From Bradyrhizobium sp. LHD-71 (lineage in GTDB: Bacteria > Pseudomonadota > Alphaproteobacteria > Rhizobiales > Xanthobacteraceae), in contig NZ_JAVIFX010000035.1 of NCBI RefSeq assembly GCF_031157255.1, positions 1-64,000 on the forward strand: a stretch of 64,000 bases of DNA, in the 5' to 3' direction. Position 1 is the first letter of the stretch. Each line of letters begins with the position of its first letter. Positions 43,903 through 52,950 of this stretch are shown here, piece by piece. The notes under the pieces were generated by a model. It worked only from the letters and a program-made list of their open reading frames with translations. It was not told the DNA's origin and did no database searches. A program made the translations under genes and the position numbers.

Positions 43903-44273
43903 CACGGAGGAGGCTCAACGCCTGCGCTCCGCACGCGATGGTTCTTTTCACGGCTTGCTGCATGCCCCCAGGCCTCGCCACTTTCGCTGGCTTCGCCCGG
44001 TTCGTGCGAACTGTCGCCCGGACATGCACTTGGACCGTCCGTCCGTCGTACCGGCGTCTTGATTGCCTTCGGGCATCACACGGATTTCTCCGGCGCTTTC
44101 CAAGGCCCGGCATCGTAACGGCCACCGCATCCCGCTCCGCATCGATAAGACGACCGCGACGCGCCCCTCCATTGGAGCGGGACAGGCAGATGATAGCCGG
44201 CGCACGGAGAGCCACAAGAACAATTTCTGAAAAAGCGAATTCTTTGTGAATATCCTGTGCGCATCGCTTCCTT

Positions 44274-44402
44274 CGTCATTGCGAGGAGCGGAGCGACGAA
44301 GCAATCCAGCGCGGCGGTTGCGGCAGGCTCAGACTGGATTGCTTCGCCATAGGCGAAGCGAAGCGACGCCGTTCTTCGAACGGCTATGGCTCGCAATGAC
44401 GG
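44274..44402. repeat. CGTCATTGCGAGG-type palindromic repeat
   Basis: CGTCATTGCGAG at the left end and CTCGCAATGACG at the right end are exact complements. An inner pair GAAGCAATCCAG/CTGGATTGCTTC lies within. The stretch GAAGCGACGCCGTTCTTCGA recurs at about 57206-57231. Confidence 0.75.
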
Positions 44403-44547
44403 CGTGGGTCTTGCCCGACGTAGCCCGAAGGGCGAAGCCGGGTCGCAAGGACGGAGTACTGCTCTGCTTACTACGCGCGATTCGCCACTCGCCATTCGCA
44501 GCGAACAATCATAGATGTTTGCTAGAGAGACCGAGGGAATCCTGCCG

Positions 44548-45348
44548 ATGCTCAATCCGGAAGAACTCGAGCGCTATGCCCGCCACATTGTCATGCGCGA
44601 GGTCGGTGGTCCCGGCCAGGCGAAGCTGAAGGCGGCGCGGGTTCTGGTGATCGGCGCCGGCGGGCTCGGTGCGCCGGCGCTGATGTATCTCGCCGCGGCT
44701 GGCGTCGGCACGCTCGGTGTCATCGATGACGATACCGTGTCGCTGTCAAACCTGCAGCGTCAGGTCATCCATTCGACCTGTGATATCGGTCGTCCGAAGA
44801 CCGACAGCGCACGCGAGCGGATCGCAGCGATCAATCCGCATGTCGCCGTGCGCACCCATAATGTGCGGCTCGATGCAGGCAACGCTCTGGGCCTTGTCGG
44901 TGACTATGATGTCATTGCCGACGGCTCCGACAATTTCGCGACGCGCTACTTGGTGTCGGACGCATGCTATCTGGCGAAACGGACCCTCGTCACCGGCGCG
45001 CTTGGCGTATTCGACGCCTCGCTGACGACGATCCGCGCCCACGACCGCAACGCCAAAGGCGAAGCCAATCCGACCTATCGCTGTCTTTTCCCGGAACCGC
45101 CACCGGCAGGGACGGTGCCAACCTGCGCGGAGGCGGGCGTGCTCGGCGCGCTTGCAGGCGTCCTCGGTTCGATGATGGCGCTGGAGGTTATTCGTGACAT
45201 CGTCGGCTTCGGCGAGTCGCTGGTCGGGCGGCTGTTGATGATCGACGCAAGGTCGATGCGCTTCGAAACGCTGAACTACGCGCGCGATCCGTCAAATCCG
45301 TTGAACGGCGACAGCGTCACGATCCGGGATCTGAGCAGCCATCGTTGA
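44548..45348 (+). CDS. HesA/MoeB/ThiF family adenylyltransferase
   Basis: 266 residues from ATG 44548 (MLNPEELERYARHIVMREVG), with GAGGG 10 bases upstream; ATG 44515 would add 11 residues without a ribosome site. E1-like enzymes adenylate the C-terminal Gly of a sulphur-carrier protein (MoaD or ThiS). The nucleotide loop LVIGAGGLGAPALMYLAAAG, the SNLQRQVIHS Arg finger region and the DGSDNFATRYLVSDACYLA Asp site are all present. PTCAEAGVLGALAGVLGS carries the conserved Cys. The second CxxC zinc pair of E. coli MoeB is not visible. There is no rhodanese domain. Confidence 0.92.
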   Translation: MLNPEELERYARHIVMREVGGPGQAKLKAARVLVIGAGGLGAPALMYLAAAGVGTLGVIDDDTVSLSNLQRQVIHSTCDIGRPKTDSARERIAAINPHVAVRTHNVRLDAGNALGLVGDYDVIADGSDNFATRYLVSDACYLAKRTLVTGALGVFDASLTTIRAHDRNAKGEANPTYRCLFPEPPPAGTVPTCAEAGVLGALAGVLGSMMALEVIRDIVGFGESLVGRLLMIDARSMRFETLNYARDPSNPLNGDSVTIRDLSSHR

Positions 45349-45360
45349 CCGGCGCGATCT

Positions 45361-45855
45361 TTACGGCTTCGCGGCCGCCTTTGCTCGCTCGCGCATCTGA
45401 CGCCGCCGTTCGAGGCTCTCCGGCGACCATTCCTTGTTCATGTCGTAGAATTCACTGAAGACCCGTGCGCCGGGCGGCAGCACGACCCAAGGCTGCTTCG
45501 ATGCTGCGAAGATGTGAACGTCCGGCGGCAGACGATCCGGCTCGTCGAGGCTGCCGACCCGGACGAAGCGGGCAGCGGGACCGGCGCCGGGGTAATTGCT
45601 CCAGATGGCGACACGGCAGTTGGGGCAGCGCGCGATCCTCTGACCCTTGCCGCTCGCCGACGGCGTGACGATGATCTCAGGCTCGCCCGCGGTGTGTTCG
45701 ACGCGCTCGGCCTCGTAAAGAGCGTTGAGCGCGAACGCCGTCCCGGTTTCGCGCTGGCACCACCGGCAATGGCATGCATGAACGATCAACGGCATGCCGC
45801 TGAGTCTGTAGCGCACCTGCCGGCAGGTGCATCCACCTTCCAGGTCGCCGTTCAT
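45361..45855 (-). CDS. GFA-family (glutathione-dependent formaldehyde-activating-like) protein
   Basis: 164 residues from ATG 45855 (MNGDLEGGCTCRQVRYRLSG). The zinc-binding cysteines GGCTCRQV, CHCRWCQRETG and ARCPNCRVAIW define the GFA fold. Biochemical function is unclear; the founding member's formaldehyde role is disputed and others act as S-hydroxymethylglutathione or unknown enzymes. It converges with the MoeB-like gene (12-bp gap) and is 60 bp downstream of the hydroxyacid dehydrogenase. Confidence 0.9.
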   Translation of the reverse strand: MNGDLEGGCTCRQVRYRLSGMPLIVHACHCRWCQRETGTAFALNALYEAERVEHTAGEPEIIVTPSASGKGQRIARCPNCRVAIWSNYPGAGPAARFVRVGSLDEPDRLPPDVHIFAASKQPWVVLPPGARVFSEFYDMNKEWSPESLERRRQMRERAKAAAKP

Positions 45856-45915
45856 GCCGTTGCCTCCGTTGGTCTTCACCCTCACCGCTACAAGTGGGCG
45901 GGGAGGGTCGCGATA

Positions 45916-46917
45916 TCATCCCATCCCCGGCAGCACCCGATCCGGCGGCTTATGCCCGTCAAGGAAGGTGCGGATGTTGATCATCACCTTCTCGCCCATC
46001 TCGACGCGGCCCTCGATCGTGGCAGAACCCATGTGAGGCAGCAACGTTACTTTGCCGATCTTCGCAAGCCGCAGCAGTTTCGGACTGACCGCGGGCTCGT
46101 GCTCGTAGACGTCGAGGCCGGCGCCGGCGATGTCGCCGCTTTCGATCAGCTTGGTCAGCATCGCCTCGTCGATCACCTCCCCGCGCGCGGTGTTGACGAT
46201 GTAGGCATCCTTCTTCAGGAGCTTCAGCCGCCGCGCAGAGAGCAGGTGGAACGTCGCCGGCGTGTGCGGACAGTTCACCGAAATGATGTCCATCCGCGCC
46301 AGCATCTGGTCGAGGCTCTCCCAGTAGGTGGCCGCCAGTTCTTCCTCGATGCTCGGCGCGACCGGTTTGCGGTTGTGATAGTGGATCTGCAGCCCGAACG
46401 CGTGCGCGCGTCGCGCCACCGCCTGGCCGATCCGCCCCATGCCGATGATGCCGAGCCGCTTGCCACCGATGCGGTGACCGAGCATCCACATGGGCGACCA
46501 GCCCTGCCAGTCCTTGCCCTCGGTCAGCACCGCGGCCCCCTCGATCAGCCGGCGCGGCACGGCCAGGATCAACGCCATGGTCATGTCGGCGGTGTCCTCG
46601 GTCAGGACTTTGGGCGTGTTGGTGACCATGATGCCGCGCTTGTGCGCCGCTTCCACGTCGATGTTGTCGACGCCATTTCCGAAGTGCGCGATCAACTTCA
46701 CCTTTACCTCGGGCTGATTGATGATCGCGTCGTTGATCTCGTCGGTCACGGTCGGCACGAGCACGTCCGCCACGCGCATGGCCTCGGCGAGATGCTGCGG
46801 CGACATTGGTTTGTCGTCGAGGTTCAGCCGGGCATCGAACAGTTCGCGCATCCGCGTTTCGATGGTGTCGGGAAGCTTCCGCGTGACGACGACGAGAGGT
46901 TTCTTGCGAACCGACAT
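45916..46917 (-). CDS. D-2-hydroxyacid dehydrogenase (glyoxylate/hydroxypyruvate reductase type)
   Basis: 333 residues. The Rossmann loop is LGIIGMGRIGQAVARRAHAF. It is followed by HYHNRKP, where Arg/Lys after the second strand suggest NADPH preference. Catalytic Arg, Glu and His lie in NTARGEVIDEAML, LDVYEHEPAVSP and LLPHMGSATIEGRVEMG. It reduces glyoxylate or hydroxypyruvate, or oxidises D-glycerate. The exact substrate is uncertain. Length matches the GRHPR family. Confidence 0.93.
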   Translation of the reverse strand: MSVRKKPLVVVTRKLPDTIETRMRELFDARLNLDDKPMSPQHLAEAMRVADVLVPTVTDEINDAIINQPEVKVKLIAHFGNGVDNIDVEAAHKRGIMVTNTPKVLTEDTADMTMALILAVPRRLIEGAAVLTEGKDWQGWSPMWMLGHRIGGKRLGIIGMGRIGQAVARRAHAFGLQIHYHNRKPVAPSIEEELAATYWESLDQMLARMDIISVNCPHTPATFHLLSARRLKLLKKDAYIVNTARGEVIDEAMLTKLIESGDIAGAGLDVYEHEPAVSPKLLRLAKIGKVTLLPHMGSATIEGRVEMGEKVMINIRTFLDGHKPPDRVLPGMG

Positions 46918-47160
46918 GTCTAGCTTCTCAAAACCTTGATCGGGCCATTTTCGTTCAGCGCGTCAGGGCGATCTGCAGGATTGTTCAGACCTCATTAACC
47001 CGCCTGATTGAAACTGCGGACTTCACCGCAATCGGCGGCCGGTTATCTCAACAAGCTTTGAGCCCTCTCTAGCAGAAGGCCGGGCCAAGACAAGAAGCCG
47101 GCCCGTATCAAACAGGGCTTGAGCGAGGCAGTCGCTCAGGCTTTCGGGGGTCAGTCATCG

Positions 47161-47685
47161 ATGCGTCTCGTCCGCACCTTCGCCGCTGCCATTCTGGCCG
47201 GAACCAGTCTGATCGCGCCTACCGGCGAGATTTCGGCAAAGGACTCCAACCCGATCACCAGCGGCCTGCCGGTGCCGCGCTTTGTCAGCCTGAAATCAGA
47301 CCATGTAAACGTGCGCGTCGGTCCGACCAAGGACAACGAGGTGAGCTGGATCTATACCCGCTCCAGCCTGCCGGTCGAAATCACTGCCGAGTTCGAGAAC
47401 TGGCGCCGCATTCGCGATTCGGAGGGCTCCGAGGGCTGGGTCTATCACTCGTTGCTGTCCGGCCGACGGACCGCCGTCGTCATGTCCAAGACAAAGGACG
47501 ACCTGACGTCGCTCTACGACAGCGCCGACCCGACGAGTGCGGTCGCGGCACGCCTTGAAGCCGGCGTCCTCGCGACGGTCCGGCGTTGTTCAGGCGGCTG
47601 GTGCCGTATCTCGGGCCCGGGCTTCGACGGATGGATCGAGCAGCAGCGGTTGTGGGGCGTCTATCCCGACGAGAAGATCGACTAG
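47161..47685 (+). CDS. Exported SH3-domain protein
   Basis: 174 residues from ATG 47161; an earlier TTG in frame is unlikely because ATG 47161 starts a good Sec signal (MRLVRTFAAAILAGTSLIAP). Two bacterial SH3-like units follow. The first covers about residues 40-100 (SDHVNVRVGPTKDNEVSWIY ending SEGWVYHSLLSGRR). The second covers about 120-168 (LEAGVLATVRRCSGGWCRIS, GFDGWIEQQRLWGVYP). Such proteins bind peptidoglycan or other envelope parts; the precise role is unknown. The upstream 243-bp gap presumably contains its promoter and that of the divergent dehydrogenase. Confidence 0.88.
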   Translation: MRLVRTFAAAILAGTSLIAPTGEISAKDSNPITSGLPVPRFVSLKSDHVNVRVGPTKDNEVSWIYTRSSLPVEITAEFENWRRIRDSEGSEGWVYHSLLSGRRTAVVMSKTKDDLTSLYDSADPTSAVAARLEAGVLATVRRCSGGWCRISGPGFDGWIEQQRLWGVYPDEKID

Positions 47686-47775
47686 GGCAAAGTCCGGATT
47701 CTGGCGGGATGAGCGCGAGATAGCGATGCGGAGGACTGTCGTCCTGTGAGGACGGCGTCCGAAATGTCGATCCTT

Positions 47776-47804
47776 AAAACAAAATGCCCGCCAAGGGCGG
47801 GCAT
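47776..47804 (-). terminator. Intrinsic terminator of irr
   Basis: On the minus strand ATGCCCGCC and GGCGGGCAT pair, followed by TTTTGTTTT. It is 26 bp past the irr stop. Confidence 0.88.
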
Positions 47805-47829
47805 GCTGGGCGCAAAACGTGACGATCGA

Positions 47830-48312
47830 TCAGCGCTTCTTGCGCAGGCGCACAACCATGTCGATGCGGCTGATTTCGTAGCCTTCCGGCGCTTCCGGCA
47901 TGTTCTGCACGACGAGATTCGAGTTCGGAATATCGACCAGCTCGTGCTTGCCTTCGATATAGAAATGATGGTGTGCGGTGACGTTGGTATCGAAGTAGGT
48001 CTTGGTGCCGTCGACGCTCACCTGCCGCAGCAGGCCCGCCTCGGTGAGCTGATTGAGCGTGTTGTAGACCGTCGCGAGCGACACCGGCACCTTCGCGAGC
48101 GTCGCTTCCTCGTAAAGCATTTCCGCTGTGAGGTGACGTTCACCCTTGCCGAACAACAGCCAGCCGAGTGCCATCCGCTGCCGGGTCGGCCGCAGGCCCA
48201 CCGACTGGAGCATCTCGTTGACGTCATGCCACGGACATCCAGTCAGCAAGGGCGCGCGGCCTTGGCTGATGGTGTCCTCATCGCTCTTCCGGGGGGCGAC
48301 TTGTTCACTCAT
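47830..48312 (-). CDS. irr: Iron response regulator Irr (Fur family)
   Basis: 160 residues from ATG 48312 (MSEQVAPRKSDEDTISQGRA); the frame continues to 48357 without similarity. Irr represses or activates iron and heme genes when iron is scarce. In Bradyrhizobium it is destroyed on binding heme. The heme regulatory motif GCPWHDVNEML with Cys26-Pro27 is present, as is the His cluster TAHHHFYIEG that binds the second heme. Fur-type DNA recognition helix: VPVSLATVYNTLNQLTEAGL. It is divergent from fabA with a 377-bp intergenic region. Confidence 0.97.
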   Translation of the reverse strand: MSEQVAPRKSDEDTISQGRAPLLTGCPWHDVNEMLQSVGLRPTRQRMALGWLLFGKGERHLTAEMLYEEATLAKVPVSLATVYNTLNQLTEAGLLRQVSVDGTKTYFDTNVTAHHHFYIEGKHELVDIPNSNLVVQNMPEAPEGYEISRIDMVVRLRKKR

Positions 48313-48368
48313 GCGACACTGGCTGCGGGGCAGACCCCGCCCTTCAATTTGGTTCATTTTTCGTTTTC

Positions 48369-48397
48369 ACTATAGAAACTCAAGGGGATAGATGCAA
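48369..48397 (-). promoter_or_regulatory. Candidate sigma-70-type promoter of irr
   Basis: Read on the minus strand: TTGCAT, a 17-bp spacer, then TATAGT, placing the start of transcription near 48362, about 50 bp before the irr ATG. No confident Fur or Irr operator could be called by eye. Confidence 0.55.
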
Positions 48398-48689
48398 GTA
48401 TTTCGCAACTGGGGTGGTTAATGCTGGCGTTGCGGGCGCCATTTTGCGGCGACTTCGCCTGTGAACGCCAAGGCCAGGGGCGACGCTGGCAACTCTCTGA
48501 AGCTAGGACGCTTTTTGGATTTGGCGTTCCCGCTGAGGGTTTGGGGTCGTCCGGATACGAGCGCCAGACCAGCGCGCCGGTAGCCCCATGTCCTCAGCGA
48601 ATGGCCGCTTCCGGTTTTGCCCGCCTTGCGGCCTTTATGTTAGAGACCCGTCAATTCGGCCGGCGGGGCCGGCAACGGGAATGGACGAG
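48398..48689. other. fabA-side part of the irr-fabA intergenic region
   Basis: About 290 bp with no credible gene, although frames are open. It must hold the fabABI promoter. Nothing else recognisable was seen. Confidence 0.4.
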
Positions 48690-49214
48690 ATGACGAAGCG
48701 GCGCACCAGCTACGAGTACGAAGACTTGCTGGCCTGTGGCCGTGGCGAGTTATTCGGTCCTGGCAATGCCCAGCTGCCGCTGCCGCCAATGTTGATGTTC
48801 GACCGGATCAGCGAGATTTCGGAAGCGGGCGGCGAGTTCGGCAAGGGTTTCATCCGCGCCGAGCTCGATGTGAAGCCGGAACTGTGGTTTTTCGGGTGTC
48901 ACTTCAAGGGCGATCCGGTGATGCCGGGCTGCCTCGGCCTCGACGCGCTCTGGCAGATGGTCGGATTCTTCTTAGGCTGGCTGGGCTCGCCGGGACGTGG
49001 CCGCGCGCTGGGTCTTGGCGAACTGAAGCTTGCGGGCCAGGTTCTGCCGAATGTCCGCAAGATCGTCTACAACGTCGACTTCAAGCGGGTGATGCGCTCG
49101 AAACTTGTGCTCGGCATTGCCGACGGGTGGCTTTCCGCCGATGGCGAGATTATCTATCGCGCAAGCGATTTGCGGGTGGCGCTCATTCGGCAAGAGGCTG
49201 CGGCGCAGTCGTGA
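48690..49214 (+). CDS. fabA: 3-hydroxyacyl-ACP dehydratase/isomerase FabA
   Basis: 174 residues from ATG 48690, chosen because GGGA lies 9 bases upstream; ATG 48681 would place it at zero spacing. FabA dehydrates 3-hydroxydecanoyl-ACP and isomerises trans-2 to cis-3 decenoyl-ACP, the entry to unsaturated fatty acids. The active-site His lies in [20 protein letters not shown], with the catalytic Asp at the end of that block. The N-terminal [20 protein letters not shown] block is typical of alphaproteobacterial FabA. It is the first gene of fabA-fabB-fabI. Confidence 0.97.
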   Translation: MTKRRTSYEYEDLLACGRGELFGPGNAQLPLPPMLMFDRISEISEAGGEFGKGFIRAELDVKPELWFFGCHFKGDPVMPGCLGLDALWQMVGFFLGWLGSPGRGRALGLGELKLAGQVLPNVRKIVYNVDFKRVMRSKLVLGIADGWLSADGEIIYRASDLRVALIRQEAAAQS

Positions 49215-49271
49215 CCGGTCGTTTGCATGAATGCAAACGAGCATTAGTCCAACGATCATGGCGAGGCGAGC

Positions 49272-50495
49272 ATGAAACGGGTTGTCGTCACCGGGATGGG
49301 CATCGTCTCATCGATCGGCAACAACACGCAGGAAGTTCTCGGCAGCCTTTATGAAGCGAAATCCGGCATCACGCGTTCCGAGGAGTACGCGAAGCTCGGC
49401 TTTCGCTCACAGGTGTTCGGCGAGCCAACCCTGAATCCCGCAGACGTCGTCGACCGGCGGGCGATGCGCTTTCTGGGCGAGGGCGCGGCCTGGAATCACG
49501 TGGCAATGGAGCAGGCGATCCGCGACGCCGCTCTCGAGGAGAAGGACATCTCCAACGAGCGCACCGGCATCATCATGGGATCCGGCGGTCCATCGGCCCG
49601 TGCCATCGTCGAAGCCGCCGACATCACCCGCACCAAGGGACCGAAACGGGTCGGTCCGTTCGCCGTGCCGAAGGCGATGTCGTCCACCGCGTCGGCAACG
49701 CTTGCCACCTGGTTCAAGATCAAGGGCGTGAACTATTCGATCTCGTCGGCATGCGCGACTTCGAACCACTGTATCGGCAACGCCTACGAAACCATTCAGG
49801 TCGGTAAGCAGGACATCATCTTCGCTGGCGGCTGCGAAGACCTCGACTGGACCATGTCGGTGCTGTTCGACGCCATGGGCGCCATGTCCTCGAAGTATAA
49901 TGATGCGCCAGCCACGGCTTCGCGCGCCTACGACGTCAATCGCGACGGCTTCGTCATTGCCGGCGGTGCGGGCGTGCTGGTGCTGGAAGAGCTCGAGCAT
50001 GCGAAGGCGCGCGGCGCGCGCATCTATGGCGAGGTTGTCGGCTACGGTGCGACGTCGGACGGCTACGACATGGTGGCGCCGTCCGGCGAGGGCGCCGAGC
50101 GCTGCATGAAGATGGCGCTGTCCACGGTGAAGGCACCGATCGACTACATCAATCCGCATGCGACCTCGACGCCGGCCGGCGATCCGCCGGAGATCAAGGC
50201 CATCCGTAACATCTTCGGCAACGAGAACAAGTGTCCGCCGATTTCGGCGACGAAGTCGCTGACGGGCCACTCGCTTGGCGCCACCGGCGTGCAGGAGGCG
50301 ATCTATTCGCTGTTGATGATGAACAACGGCTTCATCTGCGAAAGCGCGCATATAGAGGAGCTCGACCCAGAGTTCGCCGATATGCCCATCGTGCGCAAGC
50401 GCGTCGACAACGCGAAGATCGGCGCGGTGTTGTCGAATTCTTTCGGCTTCGGCGGCACCAACGCCACGCTGGTGTTCAAGCGGCTCGAAGCGTGA
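49272..50495 (+). CDS. fabB: 3-oxoacyl-ACP synthase I FabB
   Basis: 407 residues, thiolase fold. The Cys-His-His triad lies in [13 protein letters not shown] (Cys nucleophile), [12 protein letters not shown] and [15 protein letters not shown]. It elongates acyl-ACP with malonyl-ACP and is specifically needed to extend cis-3-decenoyl-ACP made by FabA. It starts 57 bp after fabA, with AGGCGAG before the ATG. The C-terminal [17 protein letters not shown] is the family end signature. Confidence 0.97.
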   Translation: MKRVVVTGMGIVSSIGNNTQEVLGSLYEAKSGITRSEEYAKLGFRSQVFGEPTLNPADVVDRRAMRFLGEGAAWNHVAMEQAIRDAALEEKDISNERTGIIMGSGGPSARAIVEAADITRTKGPKRVGPFAVPKAMSSTASATLATWFKIKGVNYSISSACATSNHCIGNAYETIQVGKQDIIFAGGCEDLDWTMSVLFDAMGAMSSKYNDAPATASRAYDVNRDGFVIAGGAGVLVLEELEHAKARGARIYGEVVGYGATSDGYDMVAPSGEGAERCMKMALSTVKAPIDYINPHATSTPAGDPPEIKAIRNIFGNENKCPPISATKSLTGHSLGATGVQEAIYSLLMMNNGFICESAHIEELDPEFADMPIVRKRVDNAKIGAVLSNSFGFGGTNATLVFKRLEA

Positions 50496-50559
50496 AACGT
50501 GATTGGCTGACGATCAATCTTACTCCCGGCGCTTAAGATCTAGCGCGAGGGTGGCCACG

Positions 50560-50605
50560 CTCTCGGCCTGTTCCCTCTCCTTGGGGAGAGGGTTAGGGTG
50601 AGGGA
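50560..50605. repeat. CCCTCTCCTTGGGGAGAGGGTTAGGGTGAGGG-type repeat
   Basis: CCCTCTCC-TT-GGGGAGAGGG is a hairpin followed by TTAGGGTGAGGGA, a form widely seen between bacterial genes. It sits in the 220-bp fabB-fabI gap. Confidence 0.6.
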
Positions 50606-50715
50606 TTCGGCAGTTGTGATGCGAAGACAACAGCTTCGACACGAGTAGCAGAAAAAGCATGTTCGACGAGCAGCTGCGCAACGAGTTCGCGGCATCTCCT
50701 AAGAGATCTATCTGA

Positions 50716-51567
50716 ATGACGAAACTGATGCAGGGCAAGCGCGGACTGATCATGGGGGTCGCCAATGATCATTCGATTGCCTGGGGAATTGCGAAGGCGC
50801 TCGCCGCGCACGGTGCCGAGGTCGCTTTCACCTATCAGGGCGAAGCACTTGGCAGGCGCGTCAGGCCGCTGGCGCAGTCGGTTGGCAGCCGCCTCGTTCT
50901 TCCCTGCGACGTGGAGGATATCGCTTCCGTCGATGAGGTGTTCGAGCAGTTGAAGCGCGCCTGGGGCACGATCGATTTCCTCGTGCACGCGATCGGCTTC
51001 TCCGATCGCAACGAGCTGAAGGGGCGCTACGCCGACACCACGCGTCAGAATTTTTCCCGCACCATGGTGATCTCGTGCTTCTCGTTCACCGAGGTTGCAA
51101 AGCGTGCGGCCGACCTGATGCCCGCGCACGGGGGCGCGCTGTTGACGCTGACCTATGGCGGCTCGACGCGGGTGATGCCGAACTACAATGTCATGGGGGT
51201 CGCGAAGGCGGCACTCGAAGCTTCGGTGCGCTATCTCGCCAACGATTTCGGGCCGCGCGGCATCCGCGTCAATGCGATCTCGGCCGGGCCCGTGCGCACG
51301 CTCGCCGGCGCCGGGATTTCCGATGCGCGCTACATGTTCGCGTTTCAGAAGCGACATACGCCGCTGCGGCGCACGGTGACCATCGATGAGGTGGGCAATG
51401 CCGCGCTTTACCTGCTGTCGGACCTGTCGACCGGCGTCACCGGCGACATCCACTTCGTCGATTCCGGCTACAACATCATCTCGATGCCGCGCGCGGAAGC
51501 GCTGAAAGCGATCGACGAGGCCGAAGCCGCCGTCGAAAGTCCGGACCGGCGCGACGCGGAGGAGTAG
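50716..51567 (+). CDS. fabI: Enoyl-ACP reductase FabI
   Basis: 283 residues, short-chain dehydrogenase fold. It reduces enoyl-ACP with NADH or NADPH in the last step of each elongation cycle. NAD-binding motif LIMGVANDHSIAWGIAKAL. The catalytic pair Tyr157 and Lys164 lies in YNVMGVAKAALEAS. AISAGPVRTLAGAGI is the FabI substrate-loop signature. The C-terminal tail is longer than in E. coli FabI (about 25 extra acidic residues). It follows fabB, but a 220-bp gap with a repeat leaves room for an extra promoter. Confidence 0.95.
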   Translation: MTKLMQGKRGLIMGVANDHSIAWGIAKALAAHGAEVAFTYQGEALGRRVRPLAQSVGSRLVLPCDVEDIASVDEVFEQLKRAWGTIDFLVHAIGFSDRNELKGRYADTTRQNFSRTMVISCFSFTEVAKRAADLMPAHGGALLTLTYGGSTRVMPNYNVMGVAKAALEASVRYLANDFGPRGIRVNAISAGPVRTLAGAGISDARYMFAFQKRHTPLRRTVTIDEVGNAALYLLSDLSTGVTGDIHFVDSGYNIISMPRAEALKAIDEAEAAVESPDRRDAEE

Positions 51568-51581
51568 AAAGTTGTAGAGGA

Positions 51582-51669
51582 GTAGCCCGCATGAGCGCAG
51601 CGATATGCGGGACAGCATCAGCAGTCTGCGAGGCCACCCCCGCATATCGCTTCGCTCATGCGGGCTACA
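51582..51669. repeat. REP-like inverted pair, GTAGCCCGCATGAGCG family
   Basis: GTAGCCCGCATGAGCGCAGC and the returning CGCTCATGCGGGCTAC arms match the repeat at 43618-43703. Internal GATATGCGGG/CCCGCATATC pairing makes two smaller hairpins. It lies between the convergent fabI and GST genes. Confidence 0.75.
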
Positions 51670-51697
51670 GCGCTTGGTGCTTTCGAGATTCTGCCGC

Positions 51698-52294
51698 TCA
51701 CCCGTTCGCGAGCGCTGTGGTGCGCTGGAAGGCGGGGCGCTGCTCGCAGCGGTCGATGTAGCGATCGAATGACGGTCGTGCCGGCACCATCTTGAACAGG
51801 CGGACCGCATAATTCAGGCTGGAGCCGATCACGACATCGCAGGCGGTGAAGGTGTCGCCCAATAGCCAGGGGCCCTTTTCGAGCGCCTTGTCCAGTACGT
51901 CGAACACCTGTGTCGCGTCGCCCCATCCCGCGGTGCTCGACGGCACCTCGAGTTTGGTGAAGATCTGGATGATCGCCGGTTCGATGCAGCTCGGTGCAAA
52001 GAACAACCAGTAGAGATACTTCGCGCGGCGCGGGTCGCCGAGCGGCGGTGCCAGCTTCGCCTGCGGGTAGCGATCAGCCACATAGGCGCAGATCGCAGCG
52101 GCTTCGGCCATCGTCGCTTCGCCGTCCTGCAGGGCCGGGACTTTGCCCATCGGATTGATGGCGAGATACTCGGGCGCCTTCTGTGCGCCCGCTGAGGTGT
52201 CGACAAGTACCCGCTCGTAGGGTTCGCCGGTCTCCTCCATCATCCAGACCGTCGTGAATGATCGCGTGCGAGGCGCCCAGTACAGCTTCATCAT
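51698..52294 (-). CDS. Glutathione S-transferase family protein
   Basis: 198 residues. The N-terminal thioredoxin-like domain ([20 protein letters not shown]) carries the glutathione-binding [20 protein letters not shown] block. The all-alpha C-terminal domain runs from about residue 85 ([20 protein letters not shown]) and has the N-capping box region [15 protein letters not shown]. The substrate is unknown. Its start overlaps the stop of the upstream GNAT gene by 4 bp, so the two are coupled. Confidence 0.92.
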   Translation of the reverse strand: MMKLYWAPRTRSFTTVWMMEETGEPYERVLVDTSAGAQKAPEYLAINPMGKVPALQDGEATMAEAAAICAYVADRYPQAKLAPPLGDPRRAKYLYWLFFAPSCIEPAIIQIFTKLEVPSSTAGWGDATQVFDVLDKALEKGPWLLGDTFTACDVVIGSSLNYAVRLFKMVPARPSFDRYIDRCEQRPAFQRTTALANG

Positions 52295-52752
52295 TGGTTC
52301 AGTCCCTTCTTCCAGCGATAGTAGCGCATCATCAGGCCGTGCACGGGATGCGGCTCTTCCTTTTCCAGAACGAAGCCCTCGCGCTCATACCAGTGCCAGG
52401 CTTTCGAATTCTTGCTCGCACAGCGGAGCCAGATCTCATCGGGCAGGTTCTTGCGCGTGAATTGCAGCAGCATCTTGCCGACGCCACGGCCGTGATAGGC
52501 TGGAGCAACGAAAAGCTGGTCGAGATAGCCGTCGCGCAGCCGCAAGGCGAGCATCGCGGCGATCTGCCCGGCGTCGTCGGCGACGTAGAGGCTCCAGCCG
52601 TTCGCGATCTCCCTGTCGATGTGCGCGCGCAGCTCGGCAAGAAGTTGGTCGCTCGCCGGCTCAAGGCCGACCGAGGCCCAGCTCTCCATCCAGACGCGTG
52701 CGACCTCGTCGTACTCCTGCGCCTCCACCTTTCGAATCTTCATGCCCTGCAT
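52291..52752 (-). CDS. GNAT-family N-acetyltransferase
   Basis: 153 residues from ATG 52752, with AGGAAAA upstream; ATG 52743 is also possible. The acetyl-CoA motif is [20 protein letters not shown], followed by the C-terminal strand [17 protein letters not shown]. The protein begins [20 protein letters not shown], a common GNAT start. The acceptor is unknown. It is co-transcribed with the GST-like gene. Confidence 0.9.
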   Translation of the reverse strand: MQGMKIRKVEAQEYDEVARVWMESWASVGLEPASDQLLAELRAHIDREIANGWSLYVADDAGQIAAMLALRLRDGYLDQLFVAPAYHGRGVGKMLLQFTRKNLPDEIWLRCASKNSKAWHWYEREGFVLEKEEPHPVHGLMMRYYRWKKGLNQ

Positions 52753-52950
52753 GGAAATTTTCCTGTGGATTACGAGGCGGAAGTTGACCTGCCGCCCAGG
52801 CTCGGCAAAGTACACGAAAATGACAACATTCCGATTCTGGTGCTTTCGCAATGCGGCACGGCCAATGTCAGCGTAGGTGACGGCAGAAAGCGTCGCATCC
52901 TTTTCATCTTGATTTGCTTCTTGAAAACTTACGATCCGGGAGACTGCGAC

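Larger units (their letters stand above)
43552..44547. other. Gene-free, repeat-rich 1-kb interval after mutM
   Basis: No open frame here has protein-like composition; frames that cross it carry long Arg/Ser/Cys/Trp-rich stretches. In order it holds a GTAG-type REP pair (43618-43703), a segment with three consecutive related hairpins (43818-43902), roughly 330 bp of unassigned sequence (43903-44240) and a CGTCATTGCGAGG palindromic repeat (44274-44402). Confidence 0.7.

Noticed and set aside
43743-44249. Open frames of 140-170 codons after mutM
   Set aside because: They run through hairpins and repeats, are rich in Arg, Cys and Trp, have no ribosome-binding site and no family resemblance. Better explained as non-coding repeat DNA.
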